Assembly: GCA_947589075.1 (NCBI GenBank)
Contig: CANQBS010000018.1
Coordinates: forward strand, 1-40,407
DNA length: 40,407 bases
DNA from: an uncultured Acetatifactor sp.
Lineage (GTDB): Bacteria; Bacillota; Clostridia; Lachnospirales; Lachnospiraceae
Reading direction: 5' to 3'
The translations under genes were made by a program, and so were the position numbers. The notes beneath the pieces were generated by a model. It had not been told where the DNA came from. It did not search any database and saw only the letters and a list, made by a program, of their open reading frames with translations. Shown in pieces: positions 8,238 through 15,980 of this stretch; positions within the stretch are counted from its first letter, which is position 1, and each line of letters opens with the position of its first letter.

Positions 8238-9446
8238 ATGAATCGCATGGAAATCGAAGGAAAGATGAATACAGCCGTTTGTTATGCCAGGGTGGTGGAA
8301 GAGGAGGCGATAGAGCAGATCCGCAGGATGTGCGATTATGAATTCACGCAGGGCAGCAGGATCCGCATCATGCCGGATGTTCATGCAGGCAGGGGATGCA
8401 CCATTGGCACCACCATGACGGTGACCGACAAGGCGGTGCCGAATATCGTGGGCGTGGATATTGGCTGTGGAATGTATACCTTAAACCTTGGCAGGGGAGA
8501 GATTGATTTTGAAAAGCTGGATGAGGCCGCCCATTATATCCCTTCCGGCACAAAGGTGTGGGAAGGCAGGCAGGAGCGCTTTGACCTGACCGGGCTTAAG
8601 TGCTGCAGGGAGCTTAAGGACAGCAGACGCCTGGAGCGCAGCCTGGGCACCCTGGGAGGCGGCAACCATTTTATTGAGGTGGACCGCGCAAAGGACGGAA
8701 CCCATTACCTGGTGATTCACAGCGGAAGCCGGAACCTGGGAAAGCAGGTAGCGGAATATTATCAGAGGCTGGCGGTGGAACTGCATTCCGGGAAAGAGGA
8801 GTATTTTGCAAAGAAGGCCGCTCTGATTTCGGAGTACAAGGCAGCAGGGCGGAGACAGGAGATCCAGGCTGCGCTGAAGTCTCTTGCCTGGGAAAAGAAG
8901 GAGCTGACGATCCCGGAGGACTTATGTTATCTGTATGGAAGCTCTCTGCAGGATTATCTGCATGATGTGGAGATCTGCCAGCAATTTGCCAGAAGAAATC
9001 GGGAGAAGATTGCAGAAATCCTGCTGGAGCGCACCGGGCTGACAGGCGGGGAAGCCTTTCATACCGTCCATAATTATATTGATACGGAGGAGATGATCCT
9101 GAGAAAGGGAGCCATTGCCGCCCACGAGGGAGAGAAGGTGCTCATCCCGATCAATATGAGGGATGGGAGCGTGCTGGCGATTGGAAAGGGAAACCCTGAG
9201 TGGAACTATTCCGCACCTCATGGGGCAGGAAGACTCATGTCCCGCAGCAGGGCGAAGGAACAGTTAAGCCTGGAAGAGTACCGCAAATCCATGGAGGGAG
9301 TTTATACCACTTCCGTAGGGCTGGCGACCCTGGATGAAGCGCCCCAGGCCTATAAGTCCCTGGAGGATATTATTGATGTGATCGCAGAGTCGGTCACGGT
9401 GATTGACAATATGAAACCCGTTTATAACTTTAAGGCGTCGGAATAA
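8238..9446 (+). CDS. rtcB: RtcB family RNA ligase
   Basis: RtcB joins RNA ends bearing 2',3'-cyclic phosphate or 3'-phosphate to 5'-OH, using GTP and Mn2+, in RNA repair. The 402-residue protein is of the shorter bacterial type. Visible motifs are MPDVHAGRGCTIGTT, VGVDIGCGMY (metal-binding Asp/Cys), GGGNHFIEVD and VIHSGSRNLG. The guanylylated histidine is probably in SAPHGAGRLMSRSRAKE (about His328). ATG 8238 is preceded by AAGAGGTG. It has its own long leader with an attenuator-like terminator and is followed by a small XRE regulator. No archease gene is nearby. Confidence 0.95.
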   Translation: MNRMEIEGKMNTAVCYARVVEEEAIEQIRRMCDYEFTQGSRIRIMPDVHAGRGCTIGTTMTVTDKAVPNIVGVDIGCGMYTLNLGRGEIDFEKLDEAAHYIPSGTKVWEGRQERFDLTGLKCCRELKDSRRLERSLGTLGGGNHFIEVDRAKDGTHYLVIHSGSRNLGKQVAEYYQRLAVELHSGKEEYFAKKAALISEYKAAGRRQEIQAALKSLAWEKKELTIPEDLCYLYGSSLQDYLHDVEICQQFARRNREKIAEILLERTGLTGGEAFHTVHNYIDTEEMILRKGAIAAHEGEKVLIPINMRDGSVLAIGKGNPEWNYSAPHGAGRLMSRSRAKEQLSLEEYRKSMEGVYTTSVGLATLDEAPQAYKSLEDIIDVIAESVTVIDNMKPVYNFKASE

Positions 9447-9515
9447 GCAGGAAAGCGCCCGGATGGACGCGGATGGTCGGCCCTATGAAAAACGGGTTTC
9501 GGAATGCGAGGAAGT

Positions 9516-9761
9516 ATGAGAACGTTTTTCAGAATGCCGTCCATCAATATGACGGAAACCGGACGGAATATTGAGAACTTAAGGCGCGGCAGGGGAATCT
9601 CCGTGCGGCAGCTGCAGGAAATTTTCGGATTTGCCACTCCTCAGGCGATCTACAAATGGCAGCATGGGGATACCCTGCCCACGGTGGATAACCTGCTGGT
9701 GCTGGCCAGGATTTTCCAGACGCCCATCGAGAAGATCCTGGTGGTGGAGGAAAAAGAATAG
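9516..9761 (+). CDS. Small XRE-family helix-turn-helix regulator
   Basis: The protein has 81 residues. The segment GRNIENLRRGRGISVRQLQE followed by IFGFATPQAIYKWQHGDTLP is a classic lambda-repressor-like HTH. Further hydrophobic helices follow (VDNLLVLARIFQTPIEKIL), and there is no ligand domain. It is probably a DNA-binding repressor; its target is unknown. Start ATG 9516 follows GAGGAAGT closely. ATG 9504 and ATG 9537 are in-frame alternatives. It lies 70 nt after rtcB and may share its transcript. Confidence 0.85.
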   Translation: MRTFFRMPSINMTETGRNIENLRRGRGISVRQLQEIFGFATPQAIYKWQHGDTLPTVDNLLVLARIFQTPIEKILVVEEKE

Positions 9762-9770
9762 AGCTTTGTC

Positions 9771-9799
9771 TTGACAAAAATATCAATTTGGATTAGTCT
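9771..9799 (+). promoter_or_regulatory. Promoter of the Rpn-type nuclease gene
   Basis: TTGACA (9771-9776), a 17-nt spacer and TAGTCT (9794-9799) give a good sigma-A match. The resulting leader is about 275 nt. It contains the 15-nt repeat array but no recognised regulatory RNA. Confidence 0.6.
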
Positions 9800-9944
9800 A
9801 TTTTTAGAGGGGAAGGAAAAGTTCTATTATCTAATATTCTGTTGTTTATGGCACTTCAGCCGTTTTCACCGGACATTAGGCAATTACAAAGAGTGATATT
9901 TTACAGCGGCAGGGGTGCGCAGAACAGCAGAAGCAGCCGTGGTA

Positions 9945-10004
9945 TTTTGAACACAAGTCTTTTGGGTACAGGTTCTTTGACGATAGACCTTTTGAGGGCA
10001 GGTG
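9945..10004 (+). repeat. 15-nt degenerate tandem repeat, 4 units
   Basis: Units begin at 9945, 9960, 9975 and 9990, each starting TTTTG or CTTTG and ending in GTC/GTT/ACC/GTG. Traces continue to about 10040. The array lies in the untranslated leader of the nuclease gene. Confidence 0.8.
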
Positions 10005-10083
10005 TTTGAATCCTTTTGGAGAACTTGTTCAGGCTTTTCATAAATCCACCGCCTTTGCCGGCAAAAAGCGAGGAGGTATGTTT

Positions 10084-11190
10084 ATGGGAGAAGTCAATGA
10101 TGTCCTGATGGAGTACCTAAGGGACAACGTCCGTTTCGCGGATCTGTTTAACGGGATTCTTTTTGGTGGGGAATCTGTCATTCGGGCGGAAGAACTGTAT
10201 GAGGGCTCAGAGGTATTTGTAGAAAAGTTTGTGGAGAAAAGGGATCATGGGGAGCAGGATATTTCGTGCCGCCTGCTTTCACAAGATGGGACGGAAAATA
10301 ACTGTGAAAAATCGGCTGATGGAACTGACAGGCGCAAAAGGGATGATATGGCTGTCCCGTCTGATAAATCTTCTGCGTCTGCAAGACGCACAACCCTGAG
10401 GGTCCGGGACTTGAAGAAGTGGATGCATTCCGGCTGCGGACTGCGTATTCTGGCGGCAGAGAATCAGAACCTTGTGGACTATACCATGCCCTGGAGAGGA
10501 ATGAATTATGACGACCTCCAGTATGAAGAGCAGATTCGCCGAATCAAGAAACAGAACCGTTTGGAAAGAAAGCTGGAAACCCGTGCGGAATGGATATGCG
10601 GTCTACGCAAGTGTGACCGGCTGGCGCCGGTGTTTACCATTTGCCTGTATCATGGGGAGGAACCCTGGGATGGTCCCAGGACCCTGAAAGACATGATGGA
10701 TTTCGGCAGGGATGGGGAGCGCTGGAAGGCAGTATTTTCAGATTATGGAATACGTATAGTCTGCCTGAATGAAATGACGGATTTTTCCTGCTTTCATTCC
10801 CCGTTAAAGGATTTGTTTGGGATGATACCTTACCGGAAAGACAAAAAGGCCCTGAAGGAATATGTGGAAAGGAACGCTGCGTACCGCCATTTGGACGAAG
10901 AGACGGCAAAGGCAGTAAGCGTGTTGATCGGAATGAAAGGATTTGAAGCGAAAAAAGAAAGGTTTCAGGAAGGGGAGGGATATGATATGTGCACTGCATG
11001 GAGAGAGCTGATGGAAGATGCTACGGCAGATGGAATAGAGCAGGGGAAATGGCTCTGTTATTTGAATGCGCTTAAAAACAACATTTCCCCGGAGGTCGCA
11101 AGATTGATCACGGGGATTTCTGAGGAAGATGCTAAGAAGGCAGAGGAGTTCGGTTCCCGCAAAGAATGTTTAGGGAAAGACCTCATCTGA
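10084..11190 (+). CDS. Rpn-family recombination-promoting nuclease / putative transposase (PD-(D/E)XK)
   Basis: This 368-residue protein begins MGEVNDVLMEYLRDNVRFAD and carries the characteristic APVFTICLYHGEEPWDG block near the middle. Both are typical of Rpn-like PD-(D/E)XK proteins, often annotated as transposase-like. Rpn proteins are known to promote RecA-independent DNA exchange; the role here is unproven. ATG 10084 is chosen because AGGAGG (10071-10076) lies 7 nt upstream; ATG 10078 is only 1 nt from it. A hydrophilic, low-complexity stretch (about residues 65-105, Ser/Arg/Asp-rich) interrupts the N-terminal region. No terminal inverted repeats flank it, so it does not look like a currently mobile element. 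Confidence 0.8.
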   Translation: MGEVNDVLMEYLRDNVRFADLFNGILFGGESVIRAEELYEGSEVFVEKFVEKRDHGEQDISCRLLSQDGTENNCEKSADGTDRRKRDDMAVPSDKSSASARRTTLRVRDLKKWMHSGCGLRILAAENQNLVDYTMPWRGMNYDDLQYEEQIRRIKKQNRLERKLETRAEWICGLRKCDRLAPVFTICLYHGEEPWDGPRTLKDMMDFGRDGERWKAVFSDYGIRIVCLNEMTDFSCFHSPLKDLFGMIPYRKDKKALKEYVERNAAYRHLDEETAKAVSVLIGMKGFEAKKERFQEGEGYDMCTAWRELMEDATADGIEQGKWLCYLNALKNNISPEVARLITGISEEDAKKAEEFGSRKECLGKDLI

Positions 11191-11276
11191 AAAATTTTCA
11201 GCTGCCAGCTATAAGAATCTAGAGCCTTTGTATAAGGAAGAAGAGAATGATTTATACGGCTTTTAAATCATCCATC

Positions 11277-11305
11277 TTGTAAAACCGCCGGGATAACAGT
11301 ATAAT
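11277..11305 (+). promoter_or_regulatory. Strong promoter of the DUF6054-like gene
   Basis: TTGTAA (11277-11282), a 17-nt spacer and a perfect TATAAT (11300-11305) lie 37 nt before the start codon. Confidence 0.8.
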
Positions 11306-11342
11306 AGTACTGATAGAAAAATTATGAAGGAGAGCTTCAGTC

Positions 11343-11675
11343 ATGGCAAAATTTGAAAAGCAGGTTCATGGAGATTTTGACCAGATTTTAAGCCTGATCC
11401 ATAATGCGGTGATGAATGGCAGCCTTTCCGCTTCCTTCGAAGACAGCAGCTACTATTCGGATGGGGAGTTTCGCTGTGCAGTGCGGGTTTATGAACGCTA
11501 CAGCTGGTTCGGAGGCAATCGTGTCAGCATGAGCGTTACCCTTGCCGGCAGCAGGGGAAACTATTTCCTGACCGCCATTACCTCCGGCGGCAGCCAGGCT
11601 ATGTTTTTAAAGATCAATACTGTAGGAGAGGAAAGCTTCCTGGATACCATTGCGAATGTGGTGGGAAAGCTGTAA
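11343..11675 (+). CDS. DUF6054-like protein
   Basis: This 110-residue protein (MAKFEKQVHGDFDQILSLIH...) resembles the small, uncharacterised DUF6054 family of Clostridia. It has no signal peptide or membrane segment. The middle is rich in Ser/Gly/Tyr beta-prone sequence (SFEDSSYYSDGEFRCAVRVY), followed by VSMSVTLAGSRGNYFLTAIT. The start is firm, with AAGGAGAG 9 nt upstream and its own strong promoter. No function is assigned. Confidence 0.75.
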   Translation: MAKFEKQVHGDFDQILSLIHNAVMNGSLSASFEDSSYYSDGEFRCAVRVYERYSWFGGNRVSMSVTLAGSRGNYFLTAITSGGSQAMFLKINTVGEESFLDTIANVVGKL

Positions 11676-11802
11676 TGTGCTGCGGCGGCTGAGAAGTTAG
11701 AAGAATGCCTTTAAGAACTGCTTTTTGCAGGGAGCAGAAAGGCCAAGGCAACAGAGAGATCAAGGCACCAGAAAGGCCAGGGGAACGGAGAGGTTTAAGA
11801 TC

Positions 11803-12798
11803 ATGTCATTTCAGGGAAAAATGCGGGAAAATAAGCGAGGGATCCCGGACGGCAGCAACAATATCATCGGACTGGAGGGCTACAAAGATTCCGGTCATAA
11901 GGTAAAAATCGATTACAGCATAAATACCAGAAAATTCGGCCGCAACGATCCCTGCTGGTGCGGAAGCGGCCGAAAATACAAGCAGTGTCACTGCAGTTTT
12001 GATCAGCGCCTGGAGAGTTTGGGGCTGCAGGGGCATCTTGTGCCCTCCCGCACGATGATCAAGTCCCCGGAGCAGATCCGCCTTATTAAGGAGAGCGCCA
12101 AGGTGAACATTGCGGTGCTGGATTATGTTGCGGAACATATCCGTCCGGGAATCACCACGGAGGAGATAGATCGGTGGGTAAGCGAGCAGACTGCAAAATA
12201 TCATGCCATTCCGGCTCCTCTCAATTACGAGGGCTATCCTAAGAGCGTCTGTACTTCCATCAATCATGTTGTATGTCACGGAATCCCGTCGCCGGACGTG
12301 GTGCTGCAGGAGGGCGATATCGTCAATGTTGATGCCTCCACCATTTTGAACGGATATTTTTCCGATTCATCCAGGATGTTCTGTATCGGGCAGGTATCGG
12401 AAGAGAAGAAAAGGCTGGTAGAGGTTACAAAGCAGAGCATCAGCGTGGGCCTCGAGCAGGTAAAGCCCTGGGGTTTCCTGGGGGATATGGGTCAGGCCAT
12501 CCATGATTTTATCCGTGCCAACGGTTACAGCGTGGTGCGGGATATCGGCGGCCATGGCGTCGGAATAGAATTTCATGAGGATCCCTGGGTGAGCTATGTG
12601 TCCAGGCGGGGTGAAGAAATGGTGATGGCTCCCGGTATGATGTTTACCATCGAACCTATGGTAAATATGGGAAAAGAAGATATTTACATAGATGATTCCG
12701 ACGGATGGACGGTATATACGGAGGACGGGCTGCCTTCCGCCCAATGGGAGGTCCAGGTGCTGGTCACGGAGGACGGTTACGAAATTATCTCCTATTAA
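11803..12798 (+). CDS. map: Type I methionine aminopeptidase with SEC-C zinc motif
   Basis: This cytoplasmic enzyme removes the N-terminal Met from nascent proteins. The 331 residues include an N-terminal SEC-C metal-binding motif (NDPCWCGSGRKYKQCHC, about residues 48-64), thought to help ribosome or protein contact, followed by the pita-bread fold. All five metal ligands are visible: Asp177 (NVDAS), Asp188 (FSDSSR), His251 (GGHGVG), Glu284 (FTIEPM) and Glu316 (AQWEVQ). ATG 11803 has GGAGAGG 9 nt upstream. The frame opens further upstream, but that part is repetitive AAGGCCA/AAGGCAC sequence. This long form often coexists with a second, short MetAP. Confidence 0.95.
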   Translation: MSFQGKMRENKRGIPDGSNNIIGLEGYKDSGHKVKIDYSINTRKFGRNDPCWCGSGRKYKQCHCSFDQRLESLGLQGHLVPSRTMIKSPEQIRLIKESAKVNIAVLDYVAEHIRPGITTEEIDRWVSEQTAKYHAIPAPLNYEGYPKSVCTSINHVVCHGIPSPDVVLQEGDIVNVDASTILNGYFSDSSRMFCIGQVSEEKKRLVEVTKQSISVGLEQVKPWGFLGDMGQAIHDFIRANGYSVVRDIGGHGVGIEFHEDPWVSYVSRRGEEMVMAPGMMFTIEPMVNMGKEDIYIDDSDGWTVYTEDGLPSAQWEVQVLVTEDGYEIISY

Positions 12799-12869
12799 GC
12801 TGTATAAAGGCAACTGGCTGAACTGTTACATGAGAAACATTATGAAGGAAATGACTTGTCATGCTGATA

Positions 12870-12898
12870 TTGATTTTCAGACAAAAATGTGATATCCT
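12870..12898 (+). promoter_or_regulatory. Candidate rubredoxin promoter
   Basis: TTGATT (12870-12875), a 17-nt spacer and TATCCT (12893-12898) lie 52 nt upstream of the rubredoxin start. Confidence 0.5.
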
Positions 12899-12950
12899 GT
12901 TTTCAATGGAACCAACTGGCCCCAAATAAAATTTGAAAGGAGTCTTACCT

Positions 12951-13124
12951 ATGCAAAAGTATTTCTGCAATCCTTGTGGCTACACATATGATCCCGAGAA
13001 GGGTGATCCGGAGCATGGCATTGCGCCCGGAACCGCTTTTGAAGATCTTCCTGATGATTGGGTATGCCCGAACTGCGGCATTGACAAGAGCATGTTCCAG
13101 CCCTGCATCAACAACTACAACTAA
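12951..13124 (+). CDS. Rubredoxin
   Basis: This small electron-transfer protein holds one iron bound by four cysteines: C6-x2-C9 ([12 protein letters not shown]) and C39-x2-C42 (DWVCPNCG). The 57 residues are standard length. It is typically used in anaerobes for oxygen and peroxide reduction or other redox chemistry in the cytoplasm. ATG 12951 is preceded by AAAGGAG at 12936-12942. It appears monocistronic, with its own promoter and a structured 3' region followed by a terminator. Confidence 0.97.
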   Translation: MQKYFCNPCGYTYDPEKGDPEHGIAPGTAFEDLPDDWVCPNCGIDKSMFQPCINNYN

Positions 13125-13220
13125 GCTGCAGTGAGAGCGCAGCGCGTAAGCGCTGCCCTGCCAGCCGAATTTGTACGGCTTCTGAACTTATTCGGCCTGG
13201 GCGCGGAATGAACTGCAACA
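13125..13220 (+). other. Structured 3' region after rubredoxin (possible ncRNA)
   Basis: Three nested helices are visible. TGCAGT (13127-13132) pairs with ACTGCA (13212-13217). Inside it are a 7-bp hairpin with a GTAA loop (13139-13156) and a hairpin of GCCGAAT (13164-13170) with ATTCGGC (13190-13196), extendable with one bulge. An intrinsic terminator follows directly. This could be a 3'-derived small RNA or just a stabilising 3' end; no known RNA family was recognised. Confidence 0.4.
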
Positions 13221-13226
13221 AATGAG

Positions 13227-13262
13227 AGAACCGATGGCTTCAGGGCTGTCGGTTCTTTTTTG
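13227..13262 (+). terminator. Rubredoxin transcript terminator
   Basis: AGAACCGA (13227-13234) pairs with TCGGTTCT (13249-13256) and is followed by a run of T. Confidence 0.9.
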
Positions 13263-13360
13263 GGTTGTATTTTGATGAAAAGAATGATAGAGTAATTAGT
13301 AGAAAGCAATAAAGCAGGGAAGAATCCGGGGCTTTAAAAATGGAACGGGTAAAACGGAAT

Positions 13361-13467
13361 AAAAAAGGAAAAATGGCAGGAAAATGGTGGAAAACTGGTG
13401 AGAAAACGGTAAGAAATCGGTAAGAAAACGGCAGGAAAACGATAGCAAAAACGGAAGGAAAAACGGA
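13361..13467 (+). repeat. 11-12-nt degenerate tandem repeat, about 8 units
   Basis: GGAAAAC/GAGAAAAC/TAAGAAAAC-type units repeat every 11-12 nt from about 13361 to the ribosome site of the next gene. It is purine-rich and occupies the whole leader. Confidence 0.7.
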
Positions 13468-13477
13468 GGAGCAGGAT

Positions 13478-14377
13478 ATGGCGCAGCATGAAATAGAAAA
13501 TGAATATTTAAAGGTAACTGTGGATGACCACGGCGCGGAGCTTGTAAGTGTTTTTGATAAGGGTTCCGGTCTTGAAAGGATCTGGTGTGCCGATCCGGCG
13601 GCCTGGAACCGACATTCGCCGATTTTATTCCCCTTTGTGGGGAAGGTGATCGGGGGCGTGTACCGTTATGAGGGAAAAGAATATGAGATGAAGACCCAGC
13701 ATGGCTTTGCAAGGGACGCAGAATTTGAGTGCGTTTCCGTAACGAAGGATTCTATTACCCATTGTCTGTGTTCCAATGATGCTATGAAGGCTATTTATCC
13801 CTTTGATTTCCGGCTGCTTGTGACCCACAGATTTGTGCCGGGCAGCGAAAGGATGCTGGAGGTGGTCTGGGAGGTTCAAAATCCCGGGGAAAAGGAGATG
13901 TTTTTCTCCATCGGCGGGCATCCGGGCTTTACCACTCCTGCAGGAGCGTCGGAGACTAGGGATCAGTATTTCCTGGAATTTCCCGGAAAGGAATCTCTGG
14001 AATATATCCTTGTAAGTCCAGAGAGCGGCTTCGCGGTGCCCTGGGTGAGTTATCCGCTTGCGCTGGATCAGGGTTATCTTCCCATAGCCAACGATTTGTT
14101 TGATCGGGACGCCCTTATTTTTGAAAACGGCCAGCTTTCCATAGTACGGATCGCAAAACCGGACAGAAGCCCCTACGTCACCATGGAATGTGACGGTTTC
14201 CCTTCCCTGGGAATCTGGTCAAAGCCGGAGGGAAGATTTGTGTGCCTGGAGCCCTGGCTGGGCAGGGTGGATGACGACGGCTTTACGGGGGAACTGAAGG
14301 ACAAAGCCGGAGAACAAAGACTGGCGGCAGGGGAAAGCCGCACTTATTCCTACCGCATGGAGTTCCATCCCTGCTGA
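13478..14377 (+). CDS. Aldose 1-epimerase family protein (LacX/YihR-like)
   Basis: This 299-residue galactose-mutarotase-fold protein probably interconverts anomers of a sugar or sugar phosphate in the cytoplasm. Visible landmarks are the N-terminal DDHGAELVSVFDKGSGLERIW, then ILFPFVGKV, TQHGFARDAEFE, SIGGHPGFTTP and a C-terminal CLEPWLGRVDD. His residues in QHGFAR and GGHPGF correspond to the sugar-contact positions of the family. The substrate cannot be told from sequence. ATG 13478 follows ACGGAGGAGCAGGAT, a strong ribosome site. The long gap before it is filled by a purine-rich repeat. Confidence 0.9.
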   Translation: MAQHEIENEYLKVTVDDHGAELVSVFDKGSGLERIWCADPAAWNRHSPILFPFVGKVIGGVYRYEGKEYEMKTQHGFARDAEFECVSVTKDSITHCLCSNDAMKAIYPFDFRLLVTHRFVPGSERMLEVVWEVQNPGEKEMFFSIGGHPGFTTPAGASETRDQYFLEFPGKESLEYILVSPESGFAVPWVSYPLALDQGYLPIANDLFDRDALIFENGQLSIVRIAKPDRSPYVTMECDGFPSLGIWSKPEGRFVCLEPWLGRVDDDGFTGELKDKAGEQRLAAGESRTYSYRMEFHPC

Positions 14378-14465
14378 GGGCTGCCTGTTGAAAATAGCCG
14401 GGCAAGGGCTGAAGGCAGTAAGGCAGTTATCTGGATAGCCTGCATGGAAGATGAGAAGATGGCAA

Positions 14466-14573
14466 GGACAGTAAGGACAGCAAGGGCAGTAAGGACAGCA
14501 GGGACAGTAAGGACAGCAAAGACAGCAAGGACAGCAAAGACAGTAAGGGCAATAAAGACAGTAAGGGCAGTTT
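14466..14573 (+). repeat. 9-nt tandem repeat, 12 units
   Basis: Twelve consecutive 9-nt units of the form (G/A)G(A/G)CA(G/A)(T/C)AA run from GGACAGTAA at 14466 to GGGCAGTTT at 14573. It fills most of the 239-nt gap between the epimerase-like gene and the next phosphoesterase gene. No palindromic unit or spacer structure is present, so it is not CRISPR. Confidence 0.95.
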
Positions 14574-14616
14574 GGCGGACGGGGGTGTAAATATTTGAAT
14601 GCAGGGGGAGAAAAGG

Positions 14617-15360
14617 ATGATCTATATAACCGGAGACTGCCATGGGGATTATAGAAGGTTTCGCAAGGATATTTTCCCGGAACAGAAGGATATGACGAAA
14701 GAGGATTATGTGATCATCTGTGGAGATTTTGGCTTCTGGGACCGCTCCAGAGAGCAGGAATACTGGATGCGCTGGCTGGAGGAAAGACCCTTTACCACCC
14801 TCTGGGTGGACGGAAACCATGAAAATTTTGACCTGCTTTCCGAATATCCTGCAGAAATCTGGCATGGCGGCAGGGTGCAGAGGATCAAACCCTCGGTGAT
14901 CCGCCTGATGAGAGGTCAAGTATTTACGCTGAATGGGAAAAGCTTTTTCTCCTTTGGGGGCGCCAGGAGCCATGATATTTCCGCAGGGGTGCTGGATCCG
15001 GGCGCTGCGGATTATAAAAAAAGGAAAAGGGAGCTGGATCGCAGAAAGGCGGAATATCGGATCCTCCATGAATCCTGGTGGCCCCAGGAGCTGCCGGATG
15101 CGGCGGAGATGGAGGAGGGACGAAAGAATCTGGAGAGCTGCGGATGGAAGGTGGATTTTATCGTCACCCATTGCCCGGCATCCTCCGTCCTGGAGATATA
15201 TTCGGGAGGTCAGTGCGTGCGGGATGAATTAAATGAGTACTTTGAGGAGATCCGCGGCAGATGCAGTTATCAGAAATGGTTCTTTGGACATCACCATCAT
15301 AACAGAAATATTACGGATAAGGATATCATGCTGTATGAGCAGATCATCAGGATTCAGTAG
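14617..15360 (+). CDS. Metallophosphoesterase
   Basis: This 247-residue cytoplasmic calcineurin-like phosphoesterase has motifs in order: TGDCHGDYR, ICGDFGFWD, VDGNHENFD, FSFGGARSHD and, near the C terminus, FIVTHCP and FFGHHHHNRN. All metal-binding positions are present, so it should be active, but the substrate is unknown. I prefer ATG 14617 (MIYITGDCHGD) with GGGGGAG 6 nt upstream; ATG 14599 would add six residues. It is distinct from the PPP-type enzyme near 6 kb. Confidence 0.88.
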   Translation: MIYITGDCHGDYRRFRKDIFPEQKDMTKEDYVIICGDFGFWDRSREQEYWMRWLEERPFTTLWVDGNHENFDLLSEYPAEIWHGGRVQRIKPSVIRLMRGQVFTLNGKSFFSFGGARSHDISAGVLDPGAADYKKRKRELDRRKAEYRILHESWWPQELPDAAEMEEGRKNLESCGWKVDFIVTHCPASSVLEIYSGGQCVRDELNEYFEEIRGRCSYQKWFFGHHHHNRNITDKDIMLYEQIIRIQ

Positions 15361-15435
15361 AAGACGCTGTGCAGATGCCATGCTGTATTGGGAATAAGAC
15401 TATTAGGGCTTTGCAGAGAGGGTTGGCAGATTTGG

Positions 15436-15518
15436 GGAAAAGTGCAGGGAGGTACGGCGGATAGGAAAAGCGTAGGGAGGATGGACAGATAGGAAAAAAT
15501 GCCGGGAGGACAGCAGGG
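15436..15518 (+). repeat. 28-nt degenerate tandem repeat, about 3 units
   Basis: GGAAAA-(A/G)-x-G-x-x-GGGAGG recurs at 15436, 15464 and 15492, i.e. every 28 nt. It lies between the phosphoesterase and the small membrane protein gene and provides its purine-rich leader. Confidence 0.75.
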
Positions 15519-15521
15519 GAA

Positions 15522-15929
15522 ATGGCGAATGAAGACGATGAGGGAAAAGTAATGAATGAGAATAACAAGGAAAAAGTCATGAATGAAGAGAAAGTCGTGG
15601 ATGAAGAGAAAGTCGAGAATGTAGGTAAAGTCGCAAATGAAGACAACAAAGCGAAGATCGTATGCGGGGTACAGCTGGCGATCGTAATTTTCTATATTTT
15701 GTTTGCTGTAAAATCCGAAGCCACAGCGCCTTTGAAGGCAAAAGTAAAGGCACACAAGAAGATCGTGAAAAAAGCGCAAAAGCAGGCGATGAAGGAAATC
15801 AAGCAGGAGACGAAGGCGGCAAGGAAAGAAGCAAAGGCAAAGCAGAAGCTTGCGGAGGAGAAACTGAAGCTTACGGAAGCAAAGCGTAAGATTGCAAAGG
15901 ATAAGCGAAAAGCAGTTTGCTCCAGATAA
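15522..15929 (+). CDS. Small single-pass membrane protein with Lys-rich tail, unknown function
   Basis: This 135-residue protein belongs to no recognised family. Three parts are visible. An acidic N-terminal repeat region (KVMNEE, KVVDEE, KVENVG, KVANED) is encoded by four 18-nt units at 15573-15644. One hydrophobic segment follows (CGVQLAIVIFYILFAV, about residues 48-63). The tail is very Lys/Ala/Glu-rich, helical and coiled-coil-like (AKVKAHKKIVKKAQKQAMKE...). ATG 15522 is weakly supported; ATG 15552 with GAGGG upstream is an alternative. Its amino-acid composition could reflect repeat expansion, but codon phase is kept throughout and a terminator follows at once. Confidence 0.55.
   Translation: MANEDDEGKVMNENNKEKVMNEEKVVDEEKVENVGKVANEDNKAKIVCGVQLAIVIFYILFAVKSEATAPLKAKVKAHKKIVKKAQKQAMKEIKQETKAARKEAKAKQKLAEEKLKLTEAKRKIAKDKRKAVCSR
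15573..15644 (+). repeat. 18-nt tandem repeat, 4 units, in frame
   Basis: AAAGTC begins each 18-nt unit at 15573, 15591, 15609 and 15627. The units encode KV(M/V/E/A)(N/D)E(E/D)-like hexapeptides. Confidence 0.85.
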
Positions 15930-15975
15930 TCAGCCCCTGTCCTACACAAAATTGTGTCAGGCAGGGGCTGATTTT
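15928..15975. terminator. Bidirectional terminator between the small membrane protein gene and carB
   Basis: AATCAGCCCCTG (15928-15939) and CAGGGGCTGATT (15962-15973) form a 12-bp stem with an inner ACACAA/TTGTGT helix. It ends both converging genes; the T tract is better on the plus strand. Confidence 0.85.
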
Positions 15976-15980
15976 ATGTT

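Noticed and set aside
10084..11190. The Rpn-type gene as an active transposon
   Set aside because: No terminal inverted repeats or target duplications were seen on either side; it has an ordinary promoter and a cellular gene context.
14466..14573. Possible CRISPR array
   Set aside because: The repeats are 9 nt, directly adjacent and without spacers, and no cas genes are present. It is a minisatellite.
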